Assembly: GCA_045655645.1 (NCBI GenBank)
Contig: JAZOPS010000042.1
Coordinates: 39,647 to 103,646 of the forward strand
Length of the DNA: 64,000 bases
Direction: 5' to 3'
Source: Fimenecus sp045655645
Lineage (GTDB): Bacteria; Bacillota; Clostridia; Oscillospirales; Acutalibacteraceae
A program made the translations under genes and the position numbers. The notes beneath the pieces were generated by a model that saw only the letters and a list, made by a program, of their open reading frames with translations, made no database searches and was not told where the DNA came from. Shown here one piece after another: positions 41,100-50,700 of the stretch. How positions within the stretch are numbered: the first letter of the stretch is position 1; each line of letters opens with the position of its first letter.

Positions 41100-42629
41100 T
41101 TACATTCTTGGTATCAACAGTTTGCATTTTTTCTCAATAATTCCGTCAGAAATATTGTTTTCACGGATAATCGCATCAACTGTTGTGTTGTATTTTTCTG
41201 CAATGTTCCAAAGACTTTCTTGTGCCTCGGCAAAATAGATTGTCAAAGATGCTGTTTTCACCTTTTTGCATTTTGTTTTATCAATGGTAATTTCAGTTGC
41301 AACGCTTTTTTCAGTTTCACCGAAAACAAATCCGTGAACATTGATTTCAACTCTTGTGTCAAGACGATTACTGTCGCTAATCATAAAACTTGATGCAGAA
41401 ACTGTGCAGACAGGTTGGCAAGAAATCACATCTTTGTCACATTGCAAGGGTTTTGAATATTCAAATGGAATTTGTCTTTGTGCAAAAAGGGTGTCCCCGT
41501 TGGCATCGTCATAAATTATGTCAGCGGTAACTTCACCGTTTATGTTCACAACACCGTCACCAATAATGAATTTTGATGTGATGTCGTTACAAATAAAACT
41601 ATGTACTTTTGCAACTCCTGATGTGCCAAGGTCACAAACTCCGCGACAAAGAAATGTGTCGTCAATTTTTTCGTGGAGGGTGGGCACATAAACTATGGCT
41701 TTCTTAATGTCACACTCATATTTGGTTGAATAAGCATCTTTAACTGATGCAACACTTCGGGTTTTGTAGCCACATACTGATAAATCCAACACGGCAGAAG
41801 CATCTAAAAGATTTTTATTGCCTGCAGAATCAAAACGATTGCGGATATCTAAATTTACAAGTGAAAGTGTAGCATCAAGCAAGCAGTCATCTGTGATTTC
41901 GGGTGCTTCGATAATCTGATTTATTGCGATTATGCTTTCAAAGATTTCAATATCGCAACTGTCTTGCAATGAGAGTACTGCTTTTATGTTGAGGTCGGCT
42001 TTCAAAAATATTTTATTTGAAATAACTTTGATTTCATTAATAATAGGTGTGGCACAAGACGAAATAATTGCACCGATTTGCTCTGTGATAGATGACGGGT
42101 CAAGTGTCTCTGAAATAGAAAAACTTTTTTCAGAAACACAGACAAGATTGCAAATTTCATTTTTTTCTTGACGGATTGTTATACCATCGCCTTCGGCAGA
42201 TGCGATGAATTCGCAAGGTTTTTTGCAATTTGCTTTTGCGAAAACGGTGACAGCACCGTGCACTTCAAAACGGCGTTGTCCCGATACTCTGTAATTCACA
42301 TAATCAGTTTTTGCACCAACAAAAACACAAGTTGCATCAGTATTTTTAAGTTCGAGTTGCTTTGAAAAATTGAGTGTCTGTTCAAAACATCTTACTTTGC
42401 CTTGCTCACAGATATAAAGCACACGCACGAGGCAAGTGCATTCGGCAGAAATTCTGTCGCCGTTGATTTGATGAGATGTTACACCTGGCGTGCAGGTGCA
42501 TCTCAAAATTCTCACAATATCGGGTAAATATTCGGGCAAAGTGATGTCGCAGTCAACTGAATATTCAGCATTGCCCTGAAAATTGGTTTCGCAGACTGAA
42601 ATCTGGTCTTTATGCACATTGAAATCCAT
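41100..42629 (-). CDS. sipL: SPOCS/LysM spore morphogenesis protein (SipL-like)
   Basis: This 509-residue protein has repeated SPOCS (DUF3794) domains. The first is clear at ~residues 30-130 (DCDITLPEYLPDIVRILRC), with further copies at ~150-290 and ~320-430. A C-terminal LysM domain follows (~460-509, ESLWNIAEKYNTTVDAIIRENNI). In Clostridioides difficile SipL binds SpoIVA through its LysM domain to build the coat. Here the two genes are adjacent and share one promoter, which supports the same partnership. A near-perfect sigma-E promoter lies 37 bp upstream. The gene symbol is by analogy. Confidence 0.9.
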   Translation of the reverse strand: MDFNVHKDQISVCETNFQGNAEYSVDCDITLPEYLPDIVRILRCTCTPGVTSHQINGDRISAECTCLVRVLYICEQGKVRCFEQTLNFSKQLELKNTDATCVFVGAKTDYVNYRVSGQRRFEVHGAVTVFAKANCKKPCEFIASAEGDGITIRQEKNEICNLVCVSEKSFSISETLDPSSITEQIGAIISSCATPIINEIKVISNKIFLKADLNIKAVLSLQDSCDIEIFESIIAINQIIEAPEITDDCLLDATLSLVNLDIRNRFDSAGNKNLLDASAVLDLSVCGYKTRSVASVKDAYSTKYECDIKKAIVYVPTLHEKIDDTFLCRGVCDLGTSGVAKVHSFICNDITSKFIIGDGVVNINGEVTADIIYDDANGDTLFAQRQIPFEYSKPLQCDKDVISCQPVCTVSASSFMISDSNRLDTRVEINVHGFVFGETEKSVATEITIDKTKCKKVKTASLTIYFAEAQESLWNIAEKYNTTVDAIIRENNISDGIIEKKCKLLIPRM

Positions 42630-42665
42630 ATAATCTCTCCTTTATCGTCTTTGCATTTCAATCAA

Positions 42666-42694
42666 AATGTATGACGAGAGAAATAATAATATGA
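42666..42694 (-). promoter_or_regulatory. Sigma-E-type promoter of the sipL-spoIVA operon
   Basis: On the minus strand TCATATT (42694-42688) is followed after 14 bp by CATACATT (42673-42666). This matches the mother-cell sigma-E consensus (kmATATT, N13-15, CATACAnT). spoIVA is a known sigma-E gene in Bacillus. Confidence 0.8.
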
Positions 42695-42711
42695 CAAGCA
42701 ATGCTTGCATA

Positions 42712-42740
42712 TCGACAATTTGAGAAAATTGTGATAGAAT
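42712..42740 (+). promoter_or_regulatory. Promoter of the dihydrouridine synthase gene
   Basis: TCGACA (42712-42717) and TAGAAT (42735-42740) are 17 bp apart, 28 bp before the ATG. Confidence 0.65.
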
Positions 42741-42768
42741 AAACACATAAATTTAGTCGAGGTAAACT

Positions 42769-43734
42769 ATGAAAATCGGTAATGTTGAAATTCAAGGTAA
42801 AACGGTATTAGCACCAATGGCGGGAGTTGCAGACCGTGCATTTCGTGAACTTTGTGTTGATTATGGTGCAAGCTATGTGGTCAGCGAAATGATAAGTTCA
42901 AAAGGCGTGTCTATGGGTGACAGAAAATCAAAAGATTTAGCATTTCTTTCAGAAAAAGAACGCCCTGCTGCAATTCAGATTTTTGGCTCTGACCCTGTGA
43001 TTATGGCTCAAAGTGTTGAACAGGTTATGCAGTTTAACCCTGAAATAATTGATATAAATATGGGGTGTCCTGCACCTAAAATTGCAGGTAATGGCGGTGG
43101 CGCATCACTCTCAAAAAATCCACTGCTTGCAGAAGAAATTGTCAAAGCAGTTGTTGAAGCATCACCTGTGCCAGTAACCGTAAAAATCCGTATGGGTTGG
43201 GATTTTGATAATATCAACGCAGTTGAAATGGCACAAAGAGCAGAAAATGCAGGGGCAAGTGCTATAACGATTCACGGTCGAACAAGACAACAGATGTATT
43301 CACCACCAGTTGACAGAAACATTATTGCAGAAGTAAAGAAAAGCGTTTCAATCCCCGTAATTGGCAATGGAGATATAATCGACGAACAATCAGCGGCAAT
43401 TATGCTTGAAGAAACAAATTGTGACCTTATTATGATTGGTCGTGGCGCGTTGGGGCGTCCTTGGGTCTTCTCTCAAATCAATGCTTATTTAGAGCATGGC
43501 AGAGTAATCCCTGAACCACCTGTAACTGAAAGAATGAGAGTAATGCTTAAACACATTGAAACTCTTTGTGAATATAAAGGTGATTATGTTGGAATGCGAG
43601 AAGCGAGAAAACATGCAGGGTGGTATACAAAAGGACTTCGTGGTGCTGCGAAATATCGTCAGGAATTAGGAACTATTGAAACGCTGGAACAATTACAAGA
43701 AATTGCATATAAAATCTGTGTACAAAACCAGTAA
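42769..43734 (+). CDS. dusB: tRNA-dihydrouridine synthase
   Basis: This 321-residue FMN-dependent enzyme reduces uridine to dihydrouridine in tRNA. The family pattern is complete: VLAPMAGVADRAFRELC (~15-31), YVVSEMISSKG, the catalytic Cys in INMGCPAPKIAGNGGGASL (~100-118), KIRMGW, ITIHGRTRQQMYS and MIGRGALGRPWVF. A short helical C-terminal domain follows. It has its own promoter and terminator, and runs convergent with the araC-type gene. Assignment to DusB rather than another Dus clade is by general resemblance. Confidence 0.93.
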   Translation: MKIGNVEIQGKTVLAPMAGVADRAFRELCVDYGASYVVSEMISSKGVSMGDRKSKDLAFLSEKERPAAIQIFGSDPVIMAQSVEQVMQFNPEIIDINMGCPAPKIAGNGGGASLSKNPLLAEEIVKAVVEASPVPVTVKIRMGWDFDNINAVEMAQRAENAGASAITIHGRTRQQMYSPPVDRNIIAEVKKSVSIPVIGNGDIIDEQSAAIMLEETNCDLIMIGRGALGRPWVFSQINAYLEHGRVIPEPPVTERMRVMLKHIETLCEYKGDYVGMREARKHAGWYTKGLRGAAKYRQELGTIETLEQLQEIAYKICVQNQ

Positions 43735-43736
43735 AA

Positions 43737-43764
43737 AAAGACACCTGAAAAGGTGTCTTTCGTT
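43737..43764 (+). terminator. Intrinsic terminator after dus
   Basis: A perfect 10-bp stem (AAAGACACCT, 43737-43746, with 43751-43760) around a GAAA tetraloop. Confidence 0.88.
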
Positions 43765-43784
43765 TTGCGATTTGCACTTTGCAC

Positions 43785-45017
43785 TTAAAATTTCAGTGCA
43801 TCTTCACGATATTCTTTTGGGGTTTTGCCCATGATTTTTTTGAAAGTTTTGGTGAAATAGTTTACATCAAAAATTCCGCAATGTTGAGCGATTGCCTGAA
43901 TCTGCATGTTGGTTGAGGTGAGAAGAAAAGCGGCGTGGTCGATTCTCTTTTTTGAAACATATTCTGTGAGAGTTACACCTGTTTCTTTTTTGAAAAGAGA
44001 TGAGAGATAACTCGCGTTCACATTAAGAAGTTCTGCTTGTTTATGCAAACTCAAATCAGCGGTTAAATCAGAGTCAATCAAAGTTATGGCTTTTTGCACC
44101 ATCATTGAATAATTTTTCATTGAATGCTTTTTAACCAAGTCGCAATATTTGTAAATCATACCATGCATCATATCAATGCCTTCTTGCACGGTTTTGATTT
44201 TCTCGACTTTCTTTGCAAAGTCACTTGAAACCTTATCAATATAAAATGGGTGAACGCCACCTTGTTCAGCAGCCTTACGGAAAAGCACATTTGCAACAAT
44301 TACATAATTCTTCATATTTCTAACAGGGTCAGGCACTCTCATTTCAAGCATAAGTTCAGATGAAATGCTGATAATTTGTTCTGCTTTGTGGGTGATTCCC
44401 TGACTTACTGCTTTCATCAACTGTCTTTCACCCTCATAACGGCTTTCAATAAGTTGCATTGCAAGTAAAGGGTCGTCAATCTGTTGACTCAATTTTTCAA
44501 CAACTTCTGGGAAAGATTTTTCATTAGGTATAAGACTTAATTTTTGCGTTGTAAAATTATCCATACTATCCCAAAGTTCAACCCCCAACGCGTTGAAAAG
44601 TGAACGGATAATATCTTCGTCAGTATAGACAGGGACAGTTGTATAATATTTTTCAATTTGATTACGAAGAGATTGTGGAACATTATATCGTGTAGCAGAT
44701 TCAATAATAGTCTTTTGTGTTATTTCAAAATTGATATAAGGTCCTGCTATAAATGTTTTTTGACAATCAGTTTCAGGAAGAAGAATAAAAATATAATTGC
44801 AACTAAAACTGTCAGTCAATTTAAGAATGGTTTTCTCTTTCAAAGTCTCGTGACGAGTACAGAAAAGTTGGTCATAATCTTCATTAAGCCCAAGAGAATC
44901 ACGAAGTCCACGGTCTGCTAAACGATATGAAGTATCGTCAGCAGAAATGATACAGTTATTTATTCGATAATTATCAAGTATTTTGCGGAAAAAATCTAAT
45001 TTTGTTTCGTAATACAT
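43785..45017 (-). CDS. AraC-family transcriptional regulator
   Basis: This 410-residue protein has the double helix-turn-helix DNA-binding domain at the C-terminus (~310-410). The first HTH is DLSLHKQAELLNVNASYLSSLFKKETG and the second IQAIAQHCGIFDVNYFTKTFKKIMGKTPKEYRE. The ~300-residue N-terminal part, with no membrane segment, probably senses a ligand but matches no domain I can name. It is divergent from a GPH symporter gene and next to a second symporter and a GH2 enzyme, so it likely controls this glycoside-use locus as an activator. A TTGATT-17-GATAAT promoter lies in the divergent region. Confidence 0.88.
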   Translation of the reverse strand: MYYETKLDFFRKILDNYRINNCIISADDTSYRLADRGLRDSLGLNEDYDQLFCTRHETLKEKTILKLTDSFSCNYIFILLPETDCQKTFIAGPYINFEITQKTIIESATRYNVPQSLRNQIEKYYTTVPVYTDEDIIRSLFNALGVELWDSMDNFTTQKLSLIPNEKSFPEVVEKLSQQIDDPLLAMQLIESRYEGERQLMKAVSQGITHKAEQIISISSELMLEMRVPDPVRNMKNYVIVANVLFRKAAEQGGVHPFYIDKVSSDFAKKVEKIKTVQEGIDMMHGMIYKYCDLVKKHSMKNYSMMVQKAITLIDSDLTADLSLHKQAELLNVNASYLSSLFKKETGVTLTEYVSKKRIDHAAFLLTSTNMQIQAIAQHCGIFDVNYFTKTFKKIMGKTPKEYREDALKF

Positions 45018-45165
45018 AATTCAATCCCCATTGATAAGTTTCTTATATTATTATCGTATAAATTTTGGTAAAAATCAATAAAAAACAAAAAATAATACAC
45101 AAAAAAATGAAAAAAATACTCACTAAACATTATGTGTATAAGTTAAAATATTATTGTAGCAAATG

Positions 45166-45185
45166 GTAGGGGCATTATGCCCGGA
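45166..45185. repeat. Dispersed palindrome fragment (GTAGGGGC type)
   Basis: GGGC (45170-45173) pairs with GCCC (45179-45182) in the leader of the GPH gene. The GTAGGGGC opening resembles the palindromes at 35524 and 55936. It also created a false upstream start at 45163. Confidence 0.45.
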
Positions 45186-45225
45186 TTTGACTAAAAAGGA
45201 AAAATATTCAAGGGGGATTTTCACA

Positions 45226-46713
45226 ATGGCAAAAGAGAAAAAACTCGATGCTAACGGTTACCGCAAGTTTGGTATTCGCGACAGTGTTGCTTATGCTGCC
45301 GGTGACTTAGGTTGTAACATGAGCTTTGCGCTCAAGGGCACAATGGCACTTTTTTGGACACAGGTTATGGGTCTTAGTGCATGGTACTCACTTCTTCTTA
45401 TTGTAGTTCAGGTATGGGACGCAATTAACGACCCGCTTATCGGCTCAATTATTGATGCTGACAAACATAAGTACAAGAGAAATAAGTTTTTACAGTACAT
45501 ATTAGTAGGTTCAATAGGACTTGTTGTTGGCGGTGCTTGTTGCTTTATTCCTGCAACAAAAGCTCCACTCGTTGCAAAAATTGCAATTTTCATTGGTGGC
45601 TATGTGCTTTGGGATGCTTTCTATACAGTAGCAAACGTTCCTTATGGTTCACTTTTATCACTTATTTCATCTGATGATGCTGACAGAGCCTCTCTTTCTG
45701 CTTGGCGTTCAATCGGTAGCATGATTGGTAATATGGTACCAATGGTAGTATTCCCATTCATCATTTATAATGAAGACGAATCACTTAACGGAACTCGTGT
45801 GTTTATAATGGCTCTCGTTATGGGTGTTGTTGGATTCATCTGTTTCCAGGTAATGATTAGAAACACAGAAATTCGTGTTGATACAGAAATACAGTGCAAT
45901 GAAGACCAGCCTAAATTCAATATTTTCAAGGCTATGGGCAACTTTGTTAAAAACAGACCTGCAGTTGGTGCTACACTTGCTGCTATGGGTATGTTTATCG
46001 GTATGCAGGGTGCTACAACAGCTGTTACAGTTACATTCCAAATCTATTTTGACAATACAAAGATTTCAGGTCTTGTTTCAATGTTCGCAATGATTCCTAT
46101 TGTAGTCTTCACACCACTTGCTCGTAAGATGGTTAAAAAGTATGGTAAGAAAGAACTTTCAGCAATTGGTTCAATTTGCTACATTGTTGGTGCAGCTATT
46201 CTCTTACTTGCACCACTCGGAATTATTCCTGTTACAGAAGAAAACACAAAGCTTGACTTAATCATTTATATTGTTGGTCAGCTTATCTGTGCATTGGGTC
46301 TTGGCATTTACTCAACAGTTTCTTGGGCTATGATGGGTGACGCTATTGACTACAATGAGTGGAAAACAGGTACTCGTGAAGAAGGTACTGTATATTCACT
46401 TCACTCATTCTTCCGTAAACTTGCTCAAGGCGTAGGACCTGCTGTTGCAGTTGCAATTATGGGTACTATGGGCTATGTAAACAACAGTGCTCCTGATGCA
46501 AACGGCAACTTTACAGCTATTGATGTTAATTTGCTTAGCTGGGAAGTAGCTTGCGATATTCGTATGCTTGTTGCTATTCTTTACCTTGTTGCTGGTATCT
46601 TCCAGTTCATTGGTCTTGGTATTGTATATAACCTTGATAAGAAAACACTTGCAACAATGCAAGCAGAACTTGCAGAAAGACATGCTAAAGCAAAAGCGGA
46701 AATTGCTGAATAA
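45226..46713 (+). CDS. GPH-family glycoside:cation symporter
   Basis: This 495-residue carrier has about twelve membrane spans and GPH hallmarks: RDSVAYAAGDLGCNMSFAL near the start, VWDAINDPLIGSIIDADKHKYKRNK after the second span, and GDAIDYNEWKTGTREEG in the central loop. ATG 45226 (MAKEKK) follows an AAGGGGGA site and is preferred over the ATG at 45163. It probably imports a beta-galactoside, glucuronide or xyloside cleaved by the GH2 enzyme downstream; the exact sugar is not readable. It is followed by a second, different GPH gene with its own promoter. Confidence 0.92.
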   Translation: MAKEKKLDANGYRKFGIRDSVAYAAGDLGCNMSFALKGTMALFWTQVMGLSAWYSLLLIVVQVWDAINDPLIGSIIDADKHKYKRNKFLQYILVGSIGLVVGGACCFIPATKAPLVAKIAIFIGGYVLWDAFYTVANVPYGSLLSLISSDDADRASLSAWRSIGSMIGNMVPMVVFPFIIYNEDESLNGTRVFIMALVMGVVGFICFQVMIRNTEIRVDTEIQCNEDQPKFNIFKAMGNFVKNRPAVGATLAAMGMFIGMQGATTAVTVTFQIYFDNTKISGLVSMFAMIPIVVFTPLARKMVKKYGKKELSAIGSICYIVGAAILLLAPLGIIPVTEENTKLDLIIYIVGQLICALGLGIYSTVSWAMMGDAIDYNEWKTGTREEGTVYSLHSFFRKLAQGVGPAVAVAIMGTMGYVNNSAPDANGNFTAIDVNLLSWEVACDIRMLVAILYLVAGIFQFIGLGIVYNLDKKTLATMQAELAERHAKAKAEIAE

Positions 46714-46730
46714 TCAGTTTTAATATTTTT

Positions 46731-46768
46731 AGAACGGTGATGGTAAAATCCACCACCGTTCTTTTTTG
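46731..46768 (+). terminator. Intrinsic terminator between the GPH genes
   Basis: AGAACGGTGATGG (46731-46743) pairs with CCACCACCGTTCT (46750-46762) with one mismatch, followed by six Ts. Confidence 0.88.
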
Positions 46769-46779
46769 TAAAACAATAC

Positions 46780-46808
46780 TTGAAAATTGAGCGCAGTTGA
46801 GATAAAAT
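46780..46808 (+). promoter_or_regulatory. Promoter of the second GPH gene
   Basis: TTGAAA (46780-46785) and TAAAAT (46803-46808) are 17 bp apart, just after the preceding terminator. Confidence 0.65.
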
Positions 46809-46855
46809 ATTAGTTAGCGTTTTGCTAATATGAACAATGGAAAGAATGTGGAAAA

Positions 46856-48265
46856 ATGAAAGAACAAAACATCCGACCATTTGGTTGGCGTGACAAATTA
46901 GGCTACGCTATGGGTGATATGGGCTGTGGTTTCTCATTTCAGCTTGTTTCAACCTTTATGCAACTTTTCTACTTGCAGTATATCGGCATAAAAGCAGAAG
47001 ATTATGCAATTATTATTCTTATTTCAAAAGCGTTTGATGCGGTTAATGATGTTGTTATTGGTAACCTTGTTGACACAAAGAGAATTGGTAAAAAGAGTAA
47101 GTATATGCCTTGGATTATTGCAGGCGGTTTAATTCTTGTTATATTTAATGTAATGCTATTTGCACCAGTTACATCTTTCTCTTATGCAGGAAAATATGCT
47201 TGGTGTCTTATCGGTTATTGCTTGTGGTCAATAGCTTACACAATGGTTAATGTGCCTTATGGTTCACTTCATAGTGTTATTACAAACGACCCACAGGAAA
47301 GAGTTTCTCTTTCAACATTCCGCAGTATTGGTGCTGCTTTACCAGCAATCGTTATTATGATTGTTCTTCCAGGTATTGTTTATAACAAAGTTACAAATCC
47401 GGTAACGGGACTCGAAGAAGAAATCCTTAAAGGTGAAACACTTCTTCCTGTTGCTCTTGTAATGTCAATCGTTGCTTTTACAACTCTTTGGGGCACAACA
47501 AAGCTTGTTAAAGAAAGAGTGCAGCGTGAAGATGATGGCCAGAGTACAACTGGTATGAAAGCATTCTTCTCTGCATTCAAATCATTCTTTACAAACAGGG
47601 CTATGGTTGGTGCAACAATTGCTACAGTTGCTTCGGTTGCACTTTTTAACTCAACAATGGCACTTAACAATATGGTGTTCCAATATTTCTTCCAGGATAC
47701 AGGTAAAGTTGGTATTGCAATGATTGGTTCATATGCGCCAATGGTTATCTTTATTGCTATTGTGGGCAAAATTACCGCTAAATTCGGCAAGAAAAACGTT
47801 ATCGTAAGTTGCATGCTTGTTGGTGCAATATCGGGTCTCGTTTCAATGTTTGTGCCAATTACTCCAGATGGCAAGGGTATGATTCTTTACATAATCTGTC
47901 TTATGGGTCTTAATATTGGTAATGCCGTATTCCAGATTTCTGTATGGGCAATCGTAGCAGACTGTATTGAGGTTAGTTACAGAAAAACAGGCAAGAGCGA
48001 AGAAGGCTCGCTTTATGCGCTCTATTCATTCTTCCGTAAGCTCTCACAGGGTATCGGTCAGGCAGTAGTTTCATGGGGACTTATTGCTATCGGCTTTGTT
48101 GAGGGTGAAAATGCTGTTCAGAGTGCAGACTTTGGTGTAAAAGTAAAAAATCTTTATTTCATTGTTCTTGCGGCAGGTTCACTTGTAGCATTCCTTGCGA
48201 TGGCGTTTATCTATAACATTGGTAAGAAAGAAGAAAAAGAATTATCAATATCTGTTGAAAAATAA
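46856..48265 (+). CDS. GPH-family glycoside:cation symporter (second copy)
   Basis: This 469-residue carrier is related to, but clearly diverged from, its upstream neighbour. RDKLGYAMGDMGCGFSFQL opens the protein, FDAVNDVVIGNLVDTKRIGKKSKYMPW follows the second span, and VADCIEVSYRKTGKSEEGSLYAL replaces the usual DYxEWKTG loop. That loop change suggests a different substrate or coupling ion. Its own promoter and terminator show it can be expressed separately from the first symporter and from GH2. Confidence 0.92.
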   Translation: MKEQNIRPFGWRDKLGYAMGDMGCGFSFQLVSTFMQLFYLQYIGIKAEDYAIIILISKAFDAVNDVVIGNLVDTKRIGKKSKYMPWIIAGGLILVIFNVMLFAPVTSFSYAGKYAWCLIGYCLWSIAYTMVNVPYGSLHSVITNDPQERVSLSTFRSIGAALPAIVIMIVLPGIVYNKVTNPVTGLEEEILKGETLLPVALVMSIVAFTTLWGTTKLVKERVQREDDGQSTTGMKAFFSAFKSFFTNRAMVGATIATVASVALFNSTMALNNMVFQYFFQDTGKVGIAMIGSYAPMVIFIAIVGKITAKFGKKNVIVSCMLVGAISGLVSMFVPITPDGKGMILYIICLMGLNIGNAVFQISVWAIVADCIEVSYRKTGKSEEGSLYALYSFFRKLSQGIGQAVVSWGLIAIGFVEGENAVQSADFGVKVKNLYFIVLAAGSLVAFLAMAFIYNIGKKEEKELSISVEK

Positions 48266-48279
48266 GATTAAATTATTTG

Positions 48280-48316
48280 AACCGTCAGCGAAAACACGTT
48301 GACGGTTATTTTTTTA
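48280..48316 (+). terminator. Intrinsic terminator after the second GPH gene
   Basis: AACCGTCA (48280-48287) pairs perfectly with TGACGGTT (48300-48307), followed by a T tract. Confidence 0.85.
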
Positions 48317-48428
48317 TAAAAAATTATCCACAAATCTGCAAAAATTCTACTCACAAAAAAAGTATTAATTCGTTAAAATATAAGAGTAAAAGTTATACTT
48401 TGATAAAAAGAAAAGGAGCGTTATACTA

Positions 48429-50666
48429 ATGAGAAAAATTATAAGTTTGAATCGTAAATGGTCATTCCGTAAAGGTGTTAATGAAGTTCCAGCAGTTACA
48501 CCTGAAGATTGGGATTTTGTCAATGTTCCACATTGCTGGAATGCTATTGACGGTCAGGATGGTGGCAACGACTATTTCCGTGGTACTTGTTGCTATGTAA
48601 AAGATATTGATATGGAAGAAATTCCAACAGCAGATAAATATTACCTTGAAATCAATGGTGCAAACTCATCTGCTACAGTTTTTATGAACGGTGAAAAATT
48701 AGCATCTCATGATGGTGGTTATTCTACTTGGAGAGTTGATATTACAGAAGCACTTAAAAAGGGTACACGCCTTGGAATTCTTGTTGACAACTCTGCAAAT
48801 GAAACTGTTTATCCACAAATGGCTGACTTCACATTCTATGGTGGTCTTTACAGAAATGTAAATATTATTGCAGTAAGTGAAAGTCACTTTGAACTTGACT
48901 ATTATGGTGGCAAGGGTATTGCAATCACACCTAAGGTTGTTGGTACAGATGCACAGGTTACATTTGAATCTTTCGTTACAAATAAAAAGCCAGGTCAGAT
49001 GATAAACTATATTATCAAGGACAAATTAGGTGATGTTGTAACAACACTTAAAACTGACGAAGCAGTTGAAACAATCGAAATCAAGAATGTAGTGCTTTGG
49101 AATGGTAGAAAAAACCCATATCTCTATACAGCAGAAATCGAACTTCTTGATGGTGATAAGGTGATTGACAAGGTTTCAACACGTTTTGGTTGCCGTACAT
49201 TTGAAATCGACCCAGAAAGAGGATTTATTCTCAACGGCGAAGAATATCCACTTCGTGGTGTTTCTCGTCACCAAGATAGATGGGGATTTGGTAATGCACT
49301 TTTACCTGAACACCACAAAGAAGATATGGAATATATCTATGAAATGGGTGCAAATACAATTCGTCTTGCACACTATCAGCATGACCAGTATTTCTATGAC
49401 CTTTGCGACGAATATGGTATGGTAATCTGGGCTGAAATTCCATATATTTCAAAGCATATGCCAACAGCTCGTGAAAACACAATTTCACAGATGAAAGAAC
49501 TTATCGTTCAAAATTACAATCACCCATCAATCGTTGTTTGGGGACTTTCAAATGAAATTTCAATGAACGGCTCTGATGATGACCTTATTGAAAACCACAA
49601 AATCCTTAACGACCTTTGTCATGAAATGGATAAAACAAGACTTACAACTATTGCAGTTGTTTCAATGTGCAGTCTTGATGACCCATATATTCAGATTCCT
49701 GACGTTGTTTCACATAACCACTATTTCGGTTGGTACGGTGGCGACACATCTATGAACGGCCCTTGGTTTGACAACTTCCACGCTAAGTTTCCTAACATTC
49801 CAGTTGGTATGAGTGAATATGGTTGTGAAGCACTTGATTGGCACACATCAAATCCACAACAGGGTGACTATACAGAAGAATATCAGGCATACTACCACGA
49901 AGAACTTATTAAACAGTTATTCTCAAGAAAATATATCTGGGCAACTCATGTGTGGAATATGTTTGACTTCGGTGCAGACGCTCGTGCAGAGGGTGGCGAA
50001 AATGGACAAAACCATAAAGGACTTATGACTTTTGACCGCAAATATAAGAAAGACGCTTTCTATGCATATAAAGCATGGCTTTCAGATGACCCATTTGTTC
50101 ACATCTGTGGAAAACGCTATGTTGACCGAGTTGAAGAACTTACAAAAGTTACTGTTTATTCAAATCTTCCTGAAGTTGAGCTTATCGCAAACGGCAAGAG
50201 CCTCGGTAAACAGGCAAGTGATAACCACTTCTTCTATTTTGATGTTCCAAACACAGCAAGCATTACACATCTTCAAGCAGTAGCAGGTGAATATGGTGAC
50301 CAGAGTGTAATCCGCAAAGTAGATACATTTAATGAAGATTACAGACTCAAAGAAAAGGGTGCAATCCTTAACTGGTTTGATGTAACAGAAGTTGATGGTT
50401 ATCTTTCACTTAACTCAAAAATGAGTGATTTATTAATGGTACCTGCAGGTCAGGCACTTTTCGGTCAGATTATGGGACCAATCGCAGCGGCGGCAAAACA
50501 GAGTGCTGGCGAAGGTGGTTTCGAAATGAACGAAGGCATGATGCAGATGATGGGTGGCTTCACAGTTCTTCGTCTCATCGGTATGCTCGGTATGACAGGT
50601 CTTAAAATGAATAAAGAAGAACTTCTTGACTTGAACGCAAAGCTCAACCAGATCAAAAAGGCATAA
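48429..50666 (+). CDS. GH2-family beta-glycosidase
   Basis: This 745-residue cytoplasmic enzyme has the jelly-roll (~1-170, SFRKGVNEVPAVTPEDWDFVNVPHCWNA), the immunoglobulin-like domain (~175-270) and the barrel (~275-580). The acid/base is Glu376 in VWGLSNEIS and the nucleophile Glu463 in GMSEYG; RGVSRHQDRWG and HVWNMFDF are typical of beta-galactosidases and beta-glucuronidases. The last ~110 residues are an unusual tail rich in Met and Gly (EGMMQMMGGF) ending KMNKEELLDLNAKLNQIKKA, which is not part of the standard GH2 fold. It follows two symporters and the AraC regulator. Confidence 0.92.
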   Translation: MRKIISLNRKWSFRKGVNEVPAVTPEDWDFVNVPHCWNAIDGQDGGNDYFRGTCCYVKDIDMEEIPTADKYYLEINGANSSATVFMNGEKLASHDGGYSTWRVDITEALKKGTRLGILVDNSANETVYPQMADFTFYGGLYRNVNIIAVSESHFELDYYGGKGIAITPKVVGTDAQVTFESFVTNKKPGQMINYIIKDKLGDVVTTLKTDEAVETIEIKNVVLWNGRKNPYLYTAEIELLDGDKVIDKVSTRFGCRTFEIDPERGFILNGEEYPLRGVSRHQDRWGFGNALLPEHHKEDMEYIYEMGANTIRLAHYQHDQYFYDLCDEYGMVIWAEIPYISKHMPTARENTISQMKELIVQNYNHPSIVVWGLSNEISMNGSDDDLIENHKILNDLCHEMDKTRLTTIAVVSMCSLDDPYIQIPDVVSHNHYFGWYGGDTSMNGPWFDNFHAKFPNIPVGMSEYGCEALDWHTSNPQQGDYTEEYQAYYHEELIKQLFSRKYIWATHVWNMFDFGADARAEGGENGQNHKGLMTFDRKYKKDAFYAYKAWLSDDPFVHICGKRYVDRVEELTKVTVYSNLPEVELIANGKSLGKQASDNHFFYFDVPNTASITHLQAVAGEYGDQSVIRKVDTFNEDYRLKEKGAILNWFDVTEVDGYLSLNSKMSDLLMVPAGQALFGQIMGPIAAAAKQSAGEGGFEMNEGMMQMMGGFTVLRLIGMLGMTGLKMNKEELLDLNAKLNQIKKA

Positions 50667-50700
50667 TTCAATTTAAAAATTAAGTTTGCATATCATTAAG

